This document shows positions 13,006-24,227 of a stretch of DNA of 64,000 nt, one piece after another. The stretch spans positions 5,830,501 through 5,894,500 of the forward strand of contig OX344758.2 of the NCBI GenBank assembly GCA_947034885.2. Reading direction: 5' to 3'. Within the stretch, counting starts at the first letter, position 1. Each line of letters opens with the position of its first letter. The position numbers and the translations under genes are program-made. Below the pieces are notes generated by a model. The model saw only the letters and a list, made by a program, of their open reading frames with translations, was not told the origin of the DNA and ran no database searches. The DNA is from Thuidium tamariscinum. Its lineage: Eukaryota; Streptophyta; Bryopsida; Hypnales; Thuidiaceae.

Positions 13006-13733
13006 TGTTGCAAGAAACACTAACCAAAAAGTGTAGCGTTTTTGAATGTAGTCTTTTTTTTTTCGGGAGTACTTTAAAATTAGAACAAAAAGTTTTTAAA
13101 AAAGTGAAAAATATGTTTCATGTATAAACCTTTAAGAAGAAGGTACCCTAGAAAGGAAAGGCATAGGAAAAATCTTTAAGTAGGAAATCCAGAAAAGTGC
13201 AAAATCTCATGAAAATGAGTACTTCCACATTTTAATTTGTAAAAAATAGGAAAATCAATTTTAAAAAAAACTAAAAATTGGCCGTTTGAGGAAAGTTGAT
13301 TTTGATGAGATTTGACCAAAAGAACGATCTTAGAACCATCATCAATGTTCAAAAATTGCATGCCACGGGAAAAAATTTGTACTCATGTGGAGGACATAAA
13401 AAAACATATTTTTAGATTTTTATTTGGAATTTATAGATTTTACACCTATGCAAATAGACCATGAAAGTTTCATCTTCAAATCATTAAATTTAGACATTGC
13501 GAACGTAATGATAACCATAAACGTAGTATTGTGACAGTTCAACGAAAATGTTTTTTAAATATATAATGATTTTTTTAAATTTCTGAAAAATAAGGGATCT
13601 AATAACCTTCAAGTTAGGTATGTTCAATAAAAATTTCATGTTCACTGGACTTATTCTCCAAAAGTTATAGTAAACAACAAAAAAGTGGTTTTCATTGTGA
13701 CATGAAATAGGACCGGTGTTTCTTGCAATGCCC
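13006..13733. mobile_element. Family B element, copy 2, inserted in family A
   Basis: Left end GGGTTGTTGCAAGAAACAC and right end GTGTTTCTTGCAATGCCC form the terminal inverted repeat, and the interior shares GGGAGTACTTTAAAATTAGA and a long colinear body with copy 1. CAAGT occurs immediately outside both ends (13001-13005 and 13734-13738), which looks like a 5-bp target duplication and leaves the family A sequence continuous once one copy is removed. No open frame of note. Confidence 0.8.
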
Positions 13734-14189
13734 CAAGTGCAAAATTTGAGAAAAAACTTTTTTTTGACAAAATGTAACCATAGGATCTTATTATCTTGTA
13801 GTAAGGTGGTTTGAAAAGATGTGGAAAAAATTTCAGAAATTTTCACCATGTAGATTGCAATATATTAACATTTGAATTGACATAACACTACAAGAAATTG
13901 GGGGTATAAATGACTGTGCACGAATGACTGCATGTCCAGTTTCACTAAACAGTGACTGTTGCTTCTATAATTGCACCAACTCTACCCTCTTCACAATTTT
14001 AAAGTCATTCTGTAGTCATGTTTATGACTCGAGGATGGAGAAAGGATGAAACTAGATATTCAATAGTAGAAATTCATTTAAAATGTCACTGACTAATTGC
14101 TTGTCATAAAATATGACTACTTATTAGTATTAAATGACTTTGAGATGACTAGAAGGTTCAAATAGCCTATAGTGCAATTTTTTGCATTG

Positions 14190-15690
14190 AAGACGGGCAG
14201 GGCACCAAGCTGACGTGGATGGCAATCATTTTTTTAATTACTAATCAATGATTGTGGTTTACTAGTATGTGATTGTAAAATGACTACAAAGTCTCAAATT
14301 GATTAGAGTGTAATTTTTTGCACTAAAAAAGGTTAGGGCACCAAACTGACGTGGATGGCAGTCATTTTTTTAATTACTAATCAATGATTGTGGTTTACTA
14401 GTATGTGATTGTAAAATGACTACAAAGTCTCAAATTGATTAGAGTGTAATTTTTTGCACTATAAAAGGTTAGGGCACCAAACTGACGTGGATGGCAGTCA
14501 TTTTTTAAATTACTAATCAATGATTGTGGTTTACTAGTATGTGATTGTAAAATGACTACAAAGTCTCAAATTGATTAGAGTGTAATTTTTTGCACTATAA
14601 AAGGTTAGGGCACCAAGCTGACGTGGATGGCAATCATTTTTTTAATTACTAATCAATGATTGTGGTTTACTAGTATGTGATTGTAAAATGACTACAAAGT
14701 CTCAAATTGATTAGAGTATAATTTTTTGCACTAAAAAAGGTTAGGGCACCAAACTGACGTGGATGGCAATCATTTTTTTAATTACTAATCAATGATTGTG
14801 GTTTACTAGTATGTGATTGTAAAATGACTACAAAGTCTCAAATTGATTAGAGTATAATTTTTTGCACTATAAAAGGTTAGGGCACCAAGTTGACGTCAAT
14901 AGTAATCATTTTTAAATTACTAATCAATGACTGTATTTTACTAGTTTGCGACTCTGAAATGACTGCAAAGTTCTAAATTGGCTAGAATGTAATTTTTTGG
15001 ACTAAAAAAGGTTAGGGCACCAAATTGATGTGGATGGCAGTCATTTTTTTAATTACTAATCAATGATTGTGGTTTACTAGTATGTGATTGTAAAATGACT
15101 ACAAAGTCTCAAATTGATTAGAGTATAATTTTTTGCACTATAAAAGGTTAGGACACCAAGTTGACGTCAATAGTAATCATTTTTAAATTACTAATCAATG
15201 AGTATATTTTACTAGTTTGCGACTCTGAAATGACTGCAAAGTTCTAAATTGGCTAGAATGTAATTTTTTGGACTAAAAAAGGTTAGGGCACCAAATTGAT
15301 GTGGATGGCAGTCATTTTTTTAATTACTAATCAATGATTGTGGTTTACTAGTATGTGATTGTAAAATCTCAAATTGATTAGAGTGTAATTTTTTGCACTA
15401 AAAAAAGTTAGGGCACCAAATTGAAGTCAATAGTAATCATTTTTTAATTACTAATCAATGAGTATATTATACTAGTTTGCGACTCTAAAATGATTGCAAA
15501 GTTCAAAACTGGCTAGAGTGTAATTTTTTGCACCAAAAAAGGTTAGATCACTAAGTTGATGTGGATAATAGTCAATTTTGAATTACTAATATCTGATTGC
15601 ACATTACTACTTTATGATTTTAAAATGACTACAAAGTCTTCATTAGACCATAGTACAATGTTTTGCACTAAAAACAAATAGGGCACTAAG
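14190..15690. repeat. 136-bp tandem repeat array inside the CACTA element
   Basis: The marker GGCACCAA recurs at 14201, 14337, 14473, 14609, 14745, 14881, 15016, 15151 (GGACACC), 15287, 15412 and ~15548, giving about eleven units spaced 135-136 bp (one unit is 125 bp). Each unit carries CTGACGTGGATGGCAGTCAT or a decayed version, an ATTACTAATCAATGATTGTG block and AAATGACTACAAAGTCTC. Units 6, 8 and 10 belong to a diverged variant that alternates with the main type, implying duplication of blocks larger than one unit. Confidence 0.92.
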
Positions 15691-16914
15691 CTAATATACA
15701 CAATATTATTTCAAGGAAAATTTTAGCCCTAACAGGGGCTAATTTCCTTCTAAAAGTTCCCTTCAAGGATACTTGCAGCCCCTTTAAACAACAATGATCA
15801 CTAGTCATCATCAATGATGACTAGTGATCTATTACAAAATTTAAATTTAAAAAAAAAATTACAAAATTACAAAAATTTTCTTAAAAAAAATTATAAAATT
15901 TAAAACTTAATTTTTTTTTAAAATAATAATATTAAATTTAAATTTAAAAATTTAAAAACTTATAATCTTGAAAATATCATGCTAATGTAGTAGCATTGAT
16001 CCTTCATTAGATTTGAAATTCTATAATTTTTTAATTTTTTAATATGAAGTTTTTAAAACATTTTTTTAATATTATAAAAATCAATTCATTCTTACTATTC
16101 CTACAATCCTACAATTTCAAGCACTTCCATTCACTAGCCTCAAAAATAGATTTCATTTTTTTTTTTTTTTAATTTTGATTTCTTTTTAGCTTGGTTCCCT
16201 TGTTTTTCTTCACAATTCCTTCAAAGACTGAAAATTTTCCTAATGGATGTTCACTTGTTCTTGAATTTCTACAATATGACTGTGTTTTACTACAATGCAA
16301 CTCTAGAACAACTACAAGGTTGAAAATGACTGCAAGGTCAAAAATGACTACAAGGTCCTAAATAGACTATGGTGCAAATATATTTATAACTTTTGATTTA
16401 AGGCTCAAAATCTAAAACAGATTTTTGGAAATGAAGGTAGAATTGATTTTCTAACTTTTGTTAGTTCAAAGTTTTTTGAAAAAAATTGATTTGCTATGTG
16501 TAAATGAGGCTTAAAATTTTACTTGTAACATAATTCCTGCATTTTATATATCCCACATGCTTTGTCTTGCCTCCTTCTATACTTTTAGTATAAAGGTCTT
16601 ATCATCTCATCCCTTTTTACTCTCATACTAAGAGGCTTTTGAAGCCATATGGCACATGTGTCAAATGTAATGTATGATGTATAAAATATTTTATATGGCA
16701 TATTATGTATGGTGTATTGGATGTAATGTATTATGTATGATATATGGTGTATTATGTATGGTGTATGGCTTATTGTGTATGATATAGTACTGTAGAACTT
16801 TGAATGTATTCATATGTGACTATGAAATGATTTATTCCATCCTAACTTTTGAATGTATTCATATGTGACTATGAAATGATTTATTCCATCCTAACTTTTG
16901 AATGACTACATTAT

Positions 16915-17250
16915 AACTTTAAAATGACTTATCCATGACTCTAATGTGGATGTTCACGTCAGTAGTGCTTTGATTGTATCACGACTACATAATGACTTTA
17001 AAATGACTTCTATATGACTCTGACATGGATGTCCACGTCAGTAGTATTTTAATTGTATTGCAACTACAAAATGACTGAAAATGACTTCTAAATGACTCTG
17101 ACATGGATGTCCACGTCAGCAGTATTTTAATTGTATTGCAACTACAAAATGACTTCTATATAACTCTGACGTGGATGTCCACGTGAGCAGTGCTTTGATT
17201 GTATCACAACTACGAAATGACTGCTTCAAAGGCTGATGTGGACATCCATG
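16915..17250. repeat. Right-end repeat cluster with palindromic TGGATGTCCACGTCA motifs
   Basis: Four tandem units of ~67-82 bp each contain GACNTGGATGTCCACGTCAG or a close variant (near 16937, 17018, 17098 and 17166), and an inverted relic lies at ~17231. GACGTGGATGTCCACGTC is close to palindromic. Each unit also has TGTAT.(A/G)C(A/G)ACTAC.AAATGACT. This is part of the CACTA subterminal region. Confidence 0.8.
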
Positions 17251-17739
17251 TTTGTAAAATTTTCTTAAAAAATGGGCAGCTGCCCAAACTTTTCCAAAAA
17301 TTTGTTTGTCCACCTCATCTATTATGTAGACTTTGTCATCTATTTTCATCCAAGGCCAAAAATGGATGGTGATAATAGAATTGTATTCATTCAAAGAATG
17401 ACTTGTCCACTATGACTTTAGGGGCTCAAAGTCATTTTTTTGTCATTGTGGTCCGAAATGACTGTTTTGCAGTCGTTTAGGACAGTCATTTATACCCCCA
17501 ATTTCTTGTAGTGTAAATCTTTTTTTTTATCCCTAAAAAAACCTAGGCAACTACACTTGACAAGGTTACATTTGTATGAAAAAATGTTCAAAACCGTAGT
17601 TACTCTTTGAATTCACTCTTCAATGCAAGTTTCTCGATGCTCAAAAAATTTCAAATCATTTGGAATTGTATAGCACTATAGCATATAGAAAAGAAATACT
17701 AAATACAAAGAGGTAGAAAATGATTCAAAATACTAAATT

Positions 17740-18077
17740 ATAAACAATTTATTTATGGAAATGAAAAATGCCAACTCCAATGGTTGCAATATTGTAACAA
17801 AAAATCTTCACCCTACGTTTAAATTTTTTTCAAAAATATTAAAAGTTGAATTAATTAAAGGATTTCAGACTTTTTTTTTGTACAATAGAGATACTATGGC
17901 TACCCACAATAAACAATTTATTTATGGAAATGAAAAATGCCAACTCCAATGGTTGCAATATTGTAATAAAAAATCTTCACCCTACGTTTAAATTTTTTTC
18001 AAAAATATTAAAAGTTGAATTAATTAAAGGATTTCAGACTTTTTTTTTGTACAATAGAGATACTATGGCTACCCACA
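17740..18077. repeat. 169-bp direct tandem duplication within family A
   Basis: The block beginning ATAAACAATTTATTTATGGA is repeated with a 169-bp period and almost no difference (17755 and 17924 start the same short open frame). Other family A copies have one unit here, so the duplication is specific to this copy and recent relative to the element's age. Confidence 0.9.
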
Positions 18078-18440
18078 AATTACCCCAAACTAAAAATCCT
18101 CATAAATTTCATCTCATTAATCAAAATGGAATGATTCAAAGCTTTCTACATAGTTAAAAATTTAATAAACCAATTTCAAATTTGTATTTCTTGAAAAAAT
18201 AATTTGTAAAGAAGTTTTTTATCTGCCCAAGCTGTCCGCCAAATTAAAAAAACATCATATCATGCCATAACTTTTTAATCATGTAGTCAAAAGTTATGAA
18301 AATTATTGGGCTTCAAAGCTACTCCTTGAGAAAATGTTTTGTGAAAATTTCAAAGAAAAAAAATAAAAACTCCATTCGTAATGAGCTACCCAAAATCGCT
18401 ATATTGCCCAAAAAACGCAATTTAGGGCTTTAGTAGTTAA

Positions 18441-20309
18441 AGAAGGCATGACATTTCATTTATGAAAAATAATTTAGAATAATTGCCATTTAGTTTTAGT
18501 GGTAGAAGGTATACAAGGACCCTTGTATTTGACTTCATGAGTTGTTTTTTGTCAATTTTGAGGAATTCATATGGAGATTGTTTATTCTTTCATAATTTTT
18601 TTAATTTCAACCAAATATTCTTACTCAATTTAATGAGTAAAAAAACTTAAATAATATTTTTCAACAATACAATACAGTTGACCAAACTAGTCTTTTTAAA
18701 GTCCTTTTTGTCTTTAAAAAAATACTCTAAAAAGTTGAAAACTTCACTACAAATGTATAATGTAGTGCATTACATTACATAACATTTAGTAGCATGCCAT
18801 GCTTCTATAGTGATGGTGAGGCATATTCCATATACAACCAATTAGTTACTAATGAACATTGTTGGTGTATTAATTCAAAACCATCACTCTAGAGCCAAGG
18901 CAATGCCACTCTTGGTACTGAATGTTATGCACGGCACGTACTAAAGTTACACTTATTGTACTAAAATTAAAAAATCAACAAATTAGGGATATAGGCCCAA
19001 ATTTCATATTGAATTTTACAAATTTTTTTAAGTTTCTAGTTGGAATAGAATCTAAACTTAATAAGCTTTCATTTCATTAGTTGGACTTAAATTCAAAAAA
19101 TATCATTTTTAGAGTTATAATTCACATCCAGAACAAATAGCAAGAAATGGCCAAAATACACTATAAGTAGGTAATCTGTGGATTAAATATCTTCTTCTTT
19201 AGAGAATTCAACAATTCCATAATGAAGGAATTTACAATACCATTGACTGAAAATGTACTCAATCAAATTCCCCCCATTAAATGGATGAAATAATGTTTCT
19301 TTCCATTTTAAAGAATGAAATGTGGTTATTTAAAGGAAAAGAAAACATCCACAACATCTTTTAAACTCTTGAAGGATATTGCAAGCATGACAAGCATTTC
19401 AAAAGTCAAACTTGAATTTTTCATGTAGTTCTTGATTTTAAATGCATTTAAATTAACTAAGGAATGTAGCTCTAATAACCTACTTTTTATTTCATTCTCA
19501 TTTCTTCAAAATTGTTAAAATTATAAATTTTGTAACACTTTGAAGATGGTATCTTAAGAGCTCAAAATAAACCACTTTTGAACTTTTTCTATCAAACTTT
19601 TCTTAGTATGAGCTGAAAGAATATATCAATTGTATGATGATTTTTGTCACTATAATTTCAATTCTTTTAGTAAATTTTATATTATTATAAGCATTTTAGT
19701 AATTACTATGATTATCGTACTGATTTTTTCTTAAATCCTAAAAGTATAAAATTTTTGAAACATATGTTCTAATGTAGAAAGCTAATGAAGTTTCACGAAG
19801 CCCAAATATGAAATGTCCTTTTAAGGTTAAGGGTTAACCCTTAAGTGCTTAAAGCACCAAAATTTGATGTTTGCAGAAATTTGAAATTAAATCAACTATA
19901 ACCAAGTTTCTATCTTTAGTACTTTATATATTTGAAAACTTCTTTTTGAAATCTAGTTTAAGATTCTAAAACCAATTATGAAAATGATCAATTGTGATTT
20001 TTCTATTCAAGGTTTTGTAAAAGGGTGTCCATGGCAATCTTGACTTTTTGTAATGTTGAGGGCATTTCAAAATGAAGGCTCTTCAAAATGAAGGCTTTTC
20101 AAAATACATTAGATCTTAGAGAAAAAATCACATGAGAAATTTATTTAAGAAAAGTATAGAGTAGATTTTCAAAAGCCATAAATTGATTGGGGTTATGTAT
20201 ATAAGGCCCTTTATTTCATATTTTTTTGGTGGCCACCTTCTTAGATTTGACATGTGAAAAAAAGATCAAAAGACTTCAAGTCACTTTTGCAATTTTAACA
20301 CCCTCATGA
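18441..20309. other. AT-rich intergenic stretch
   Basis: No open frame, RNA gene or clear element boundary is seen. A short GTTAAGGGTTAACCC palindrome lies at ~19825-19840. The last bases (20293-20309, TTTTAACACCCTCATGATC) resemble the sequence just beyond the LINE fragment at 20939-20957 and are probably its target duplication. Confidence 0.35.
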
Positions 20310-20938
20310 TCAAACATTATTGCAAAACATTTCTTCTTCTTTTTTTTTGAACAAATGGGGGAACCCACTGCATTAAGAAAAAAACCCAGAACAAGACCGG
20401 AGTTACAACTGCCAAGCCAGAGGCTAGTCAATGAAGAGAAAAAGAGTGCGGAAACAAAAACGAACCTGAAAGCTAAACAAACAAACACACAGGCGGACCT
20501 TGTCTATTCTAATGAGATCGTTCCGCCTAGACGCTAGTAAAGGGGGATGAAGCTAGATTTTGTCGAAAAGATCCCAGATCGCATTGGCTTTGTGCGGGCA
20601 ACGAGAAGCTCAAGCTTGAGTCTTTAACTGTGCAGCATGTCCTGAGTCAACCAAAGCATCCCACAAGAGCTGATGAAGCATAGCTGGGGGCCACAGAACT
20701 TGGGAGAAGACTTTCTGGTTCTGAGCGATCCAGATCAACCATAGTGAGGAACCACGAAGGAGCGACCAAATAGCTCTGAATTCGTGGAGGCGTCGTGTCA
20801 AGGATCCACCAAAGATACATAAAGTAGAGTCGAAACGAGTGTAAGGGCCTAGAATTGGGGGCCTAGAATTGGGTGCTGACCCCGAAGGTGGTGGAGGATT
20901 GACCGAGCATAATCCCACACCTGAGTGGCAGGTAAAAA
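20310..20938 (-). pseudogene. 5'-truncated LINE retrotransposon, ORF2 C-terminal remnant
   Basis: Reading the minus strand, a broken frame encodes TQVWDYARSILHHLRGQHP, and then, in a shifted frame, FRAIWSLLRGSSLWLIWIAQ and NQKVFSQVLWPPAMLHQLLW. This is the pattern found at the end of plant LINE reverse-transcriptase polyproteins (zinc-binding RVT region). A 15-bp direct duplication (CCTAGAATTGGGGG, 20848-20873) separates the two frames. A stop follows at DSGHAAQLKTQA, then a 3' tail and an A-rich end with GAAGAAG (20330-20350). Near-identical AACACCCTCAT(G/A)ATC on both sides indicates a target duplication of ~17 bp. The copy is dead and lacks the endonuclease and catalytic reverse transcriptase domains. 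Confidence 0.75.
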
Positions 20939-20957
20939 CGTTTCAACACCCTCATAA

Positions 20958-22544
20958 TCTTCCAATTCATAAGTGACATTGTCATGTTTTCTTTTTATAA
21001 GTGACCTTTAACATGTCTACTTTGAATTTGTATGGTTACAATTAAAAAAAAATTGATAAAGATTGTCAAAATATTGGCTTTTTATTCAATTTAGATCAAA
21101 TTCCTAGAAGCTCAAAAAAGGCCTTGGGCATTTAGGGGTTGAGCTCTCACAGTTCAGGGGTGAAAGGACATACAAATGATAGATGTTTTGGAAGCTAACA
21201 TCGAGTTTGCAAGAGGTGCATCTGGTTTCCGGAGTCAGGGTGATTTAAGGGATTTAAACAGGGGTGAAGAAATCTGTGCAAACCAAGCTCTGCCAATGAT
21301 GTTCATGTTATAGCACAGAAGATTTATCACAAAAATGCAGAAGTACTCTCTGATTGTTTCTATTAAATAATCTTTGACTGTCTATTGGATCCACCAAAAA
21401 ACAGACTGATTGTGGATAATAAAATGAGCAGAAAAAGAGAAACAGCTGTACATACCAGGCCCATACTGGGGAGACTACATAAGAAAGGAGACCGAACGAG
21501 TCGCTCTATCTACACTCGGCAGCAGTCCTCGACGTTGCCTAACAAGAATGCATCTTACAAATCAGAAGAAAAGTAACCAGTTGTTCTTGAATCCTCTCGT
21601 AATCATGACTCATACCGTAGCAGCGGACTGTGAAGTGGGCTCTCGTCCCCTGACCTCTGGCCGTTCTGTTACACATGAAAGATCAATCGCTAGTCAATCC
21701 AAGCTGAAAAATCCTTCGCACACAACATATCAAAGGATCTAAATGAGAAACAAAGCCCTGGTGTGGAGAAAATTCATCGCTTGAGAGTGCACAAGCGCAA
21801 CGAGCGAGAAATTTGAATCACCATCACCCTAGGGAGTGAAGTGATAGAACAGGCATATAATAATTCAGTGCATTTATGACGCATTTGAGGTATCTTGTGT
21901 CCTATGGACCTCAAAGAAGTAGTTTGAAAACCTTGGTTTCTGAAATGTATTTAGTGTGCAAGAGAGTCACGTAAGCACCACCTCTTCAGGCTCATTCTTG
22001 TTGGCTCATTCTTGTTACTAGTGTAAAGGCGATGTTGAACAAAATGAAGTCAAAGAAAAAATGATTTCTGCAGCAATCAAGGTATAGGACTTCGAGTTAT
22101 CTTGCTTTTGACGTCTGCAGTCTAAGTGGCCCTAGAAACACTTCTGCCACGGGTTTCTCAAACCCGCTGGATATACGATTCAAGGGATAGCCATCCAAGA
22201 CTCATCCAACTGGCATAAAGTACGGACACCAAACCTTGGTTTCAGGTTTCGATACCTCAAGAGCACCAATGCTCATTGTTCTGAAACGGGATGCTAGAAC
22301 GTAAGGGCTTTTCACGAATGGCAGGAACATAGCTACAGTTGACAAGATTGTTTGCTAGAATAAAGCAAGGTTATTGTGGGAATACTATACGGAGGCCTCT
22401 TTATGATCAATGGGACCATAGGGAAACTTCCCAATGAATCACGGGGAACATTTCAGCCTTGTCATTGTAGGATGAGGGTTGTACTGATACTATTACATGG
22501 TTTTCAGTAAAATTAGAGAGTTTTACATCATGATTGACGCTTAC
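20958..22544. other. Intergenic; probably contains the last exon and 3' UTR of the membrane-protein gene
   Basis: From ~21300 to 22544 composition is higher in GC than the repeats. The upstream gene ends at a consensus donor (GAG|GTAAGC at 22545/22544), so at least one more minus-strand exon should lie here. Possible acceptors are TTCTAG at ~22346, TTTCAG at ~22278 and CTGCAG at 22115 (the last would add TSKAR and a stop). I could not choose between them. The short plus-strand frames at 21385-21742 have no recognisable domain. Confidence 0.4.
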
Positions 22545-24227
22545 CTCAATATCACAGTCATCCTCACGACTGAAACTTTCAAGAAGGGAGGAAAACGCCG
22601 CCCGGTCGTAAATGGATCCCCCGAGAACCTCAGTCTCGGAATCGTCCCCTAATATGGAGTTTCGGACATCGAAATCGACGGGCGGTAGCGTCGATGTTGT
22701 TCCTGAAATGGTGCCCAATCTGTACATCTGACACCACAGAAAGGACGAAATGAAGCGCAGTCCACTTCCAATCGCTTGCATCCAGAACATCAGCTCCACA
22801 GAGAAGGCTCCGAACTTGCCTAGCTGCGTTCCATCCCAAATTTGACTGCAGTCTCGCATCACCAAGGAACCATTATCACTTGAAGAAATATCACTTCGTT
22901 GATTGGCAAAAGAGACAGCATTTCAAATTTACTCAACATACTGGTGAACTTTCAACTTCAAATCACTCTATGCTACATAATCTCTCATATGGTGGATTTC
23001 AGTGTAATTGGCACAGTTTCAATAGCCTACTGAAACATCAGATCTATACCACTCCTAGTTTTTAACAACTATGGAAAAAATTAGAAATCCTAGTTTTCAG
23101 AATTTCGGAACTCTGAAACGAACTATTTTAACAAAGATGAACATTACTTACAAACCATGCAATGTGCCGGAAACCTAGCACTACCGTAATCCTCTGCTTC
23201 AAAACCAACCGCCGATCGCTTGCATCCAAGAGTTCTTATTGATTCCACCCCATAGGATAGTGCCTAATGCTCACCTTCGGCCAGTTATTAAGTACATAAC
23301 CCAGCAGAAAAAATCCACGAAGGACGAGATCTGTAAGTCCCCACCTGATTTCCTTGGTGAAGAGGATGAACCAGGCGATGTCAAGGAGAAGAGCAAGAGC
23401 CAAGAGCCCAGCATAAGCACGACCCAGGCTTTGACTCCCACTTTCGATCGCAATCAAGGCGAACAATGCCAACGCCAAGTTGGCCAACACAATGCCCGTG
23501 TAAACAGCTCCCAACGATCCCACTAGTGCACAAGCAACCTAAAGCCATCAAGTCAGCCCAAAACCATTAGTCTTCCAAAGTTCACCAATAGTGACCGGAA
23601 ATTGCACCACTAGACACAAAAGTTGCTAAAAGAATCAAAAGATGAGAGGAAACCGAATCCTAACCAAACGTTTTATATCAAGTTGAAAGTAAAGGCGGTC
23701 GATTAGATGGGTTCCAAATTTACACTCAATCCACTTCACAATGACCTCCCCTAATATAACATCCTAGCATAGCCTGCATACTTGCCACACCGCAGCATAC
23801 TCACACATTCAAAACGATGTTATACTAAAAAAAAAGGGTGGTAAGATGAAAGAGGTTTGAGTGTCAAAGCTCGATCTGCAAACAGATAGCAATTTGATAA
23901 TCTATGACCTAATTTTTATCGTCATTTCAAAAACATAAGCATATGACCCTCTATCACTGACCATTCTCACACATTGAACTATGTCATAGTGAAGAAATTG
24001 AAATCCCGGGTGGAAAGGAAAGATTAGGGCGGTTTTAGCGTACATGCTAGATGAGCAACCAGTGTGCAATCTCACGAACGATCTATGACCTACTTTTCTT
24101 GCATCGAGGTTCAGCAACGATTCACCATTACCTGTAAGTAGAGAAGCACCAGAGCGCACGTCTGCACAGCATCGTAGTGATCACACCACGCCGTAGCCCC
24201 TGAGCATCGGTGGCTGCATAACAGCAT
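22545..24227 (-). CDS. Multi-helix membrane protein, small plant-conserved family (3' exon unresolved)
   Basis: Three exons (24227-24132, 23538-23345, 22845-22545) with consensus splice sites (phases 0 and 2) give 197 residues, followed by a perfect donor, so the C-terminal exon is missing from this model. The protein has hydrophobic segments at about 21-41, 44-62, 72-92 and 110-135. The segment RAYAGLLALALLLDIAWFI followed by LFTKEIS (72-97) and then FWCQMYRLG-like FLWCQMYRLG (131-140) resembles a plant-wide family of small multi-span proteins, variously labelled uncharacterised or B-cell-receptor-associated-like. There is weaker similarity to AGTRAP-type proteins. The tail has an acidic GDDSETE and GGSIYDRAAFSSLLESF. 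No enzymatic motif is visible. The start ATG (24227) is chosen by frame only; the Cys-rich first 20 residues are doubtful and another 5' exon is possible. Family assignment is from memory of the pattern. Confidence 0.65.

Larger units (their letters stand above)
13886..17513. mobile_element. Non-autonomous CACTA (En/Spm, CMC) DNA transposon, 3,628 bp
   Basis: The ends are CACTACAAGAAATTGGGGGT at the left and its exact complement at the right; the inverted repeat continues perfectly for 32 bp through ATAAATGACTG. TAA flanks both ends (13883-13885 and 17514-17516), the 3-bp target duplication typical of CACTA elements. There is no transposase frame, so movement would need a protein supplied elsewhere. 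The interior consists of a 136-bp tandem array (14190-15690), an AT-rich middle, a TATGTATGGTGTAT-type simple-repeat stretch (~16660-16790), a 49-bp direct duplication (16802-16900) and a right-hand cluster of ~70-80-bp repeats (16915-17250). The terminal motif AAATGACTG recurs throughout as AAATGACT(A/G)CA, resembling the subterminal repeats that CACTA DNA-binding proteins recognise. The identification is secure. A piece of repeat family D lies inside at ~16386-16510. Confidence 0.93.
12932..18440. mobile_element. Family A repeat, copy 1, split by two later insertions
   Basis: Flanking pieces at 12932-13005, 13739-13885 and 17514-18440 are colinear with intact family A copies such as 60515-61439 (opposite orientation). 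Shared landmarks are TTTTTGACTATGTTTTCACC near the left end, CCATGTAGATTGCAATATAT in the middle and CATGCCATAACTTTTTAA near the right end. Removing family B (13006-13733) and the CACTA element (13886-17513) leaves one continuous old element. Its terminal bases are degenerate (TAATGCCTAAAAG... and ...GGGCTTTAGTAGTTAA). It also holds a 169-bp tandem duplication at 17740-18077. Confidence 0.75.

Noticed and set aside
14190..15690. CRISPR-like array
   Set aside because: The repeats are 136 bp head-to-tail without unique spacers, inside a plant CACTA transposon.
17755..18157. Two similar 77-78-codon plus frames
   Set aside because: They are the two copies of the 169-bp tandem duplication inside a non-coding transposon; no other family A copy keeps the frame.
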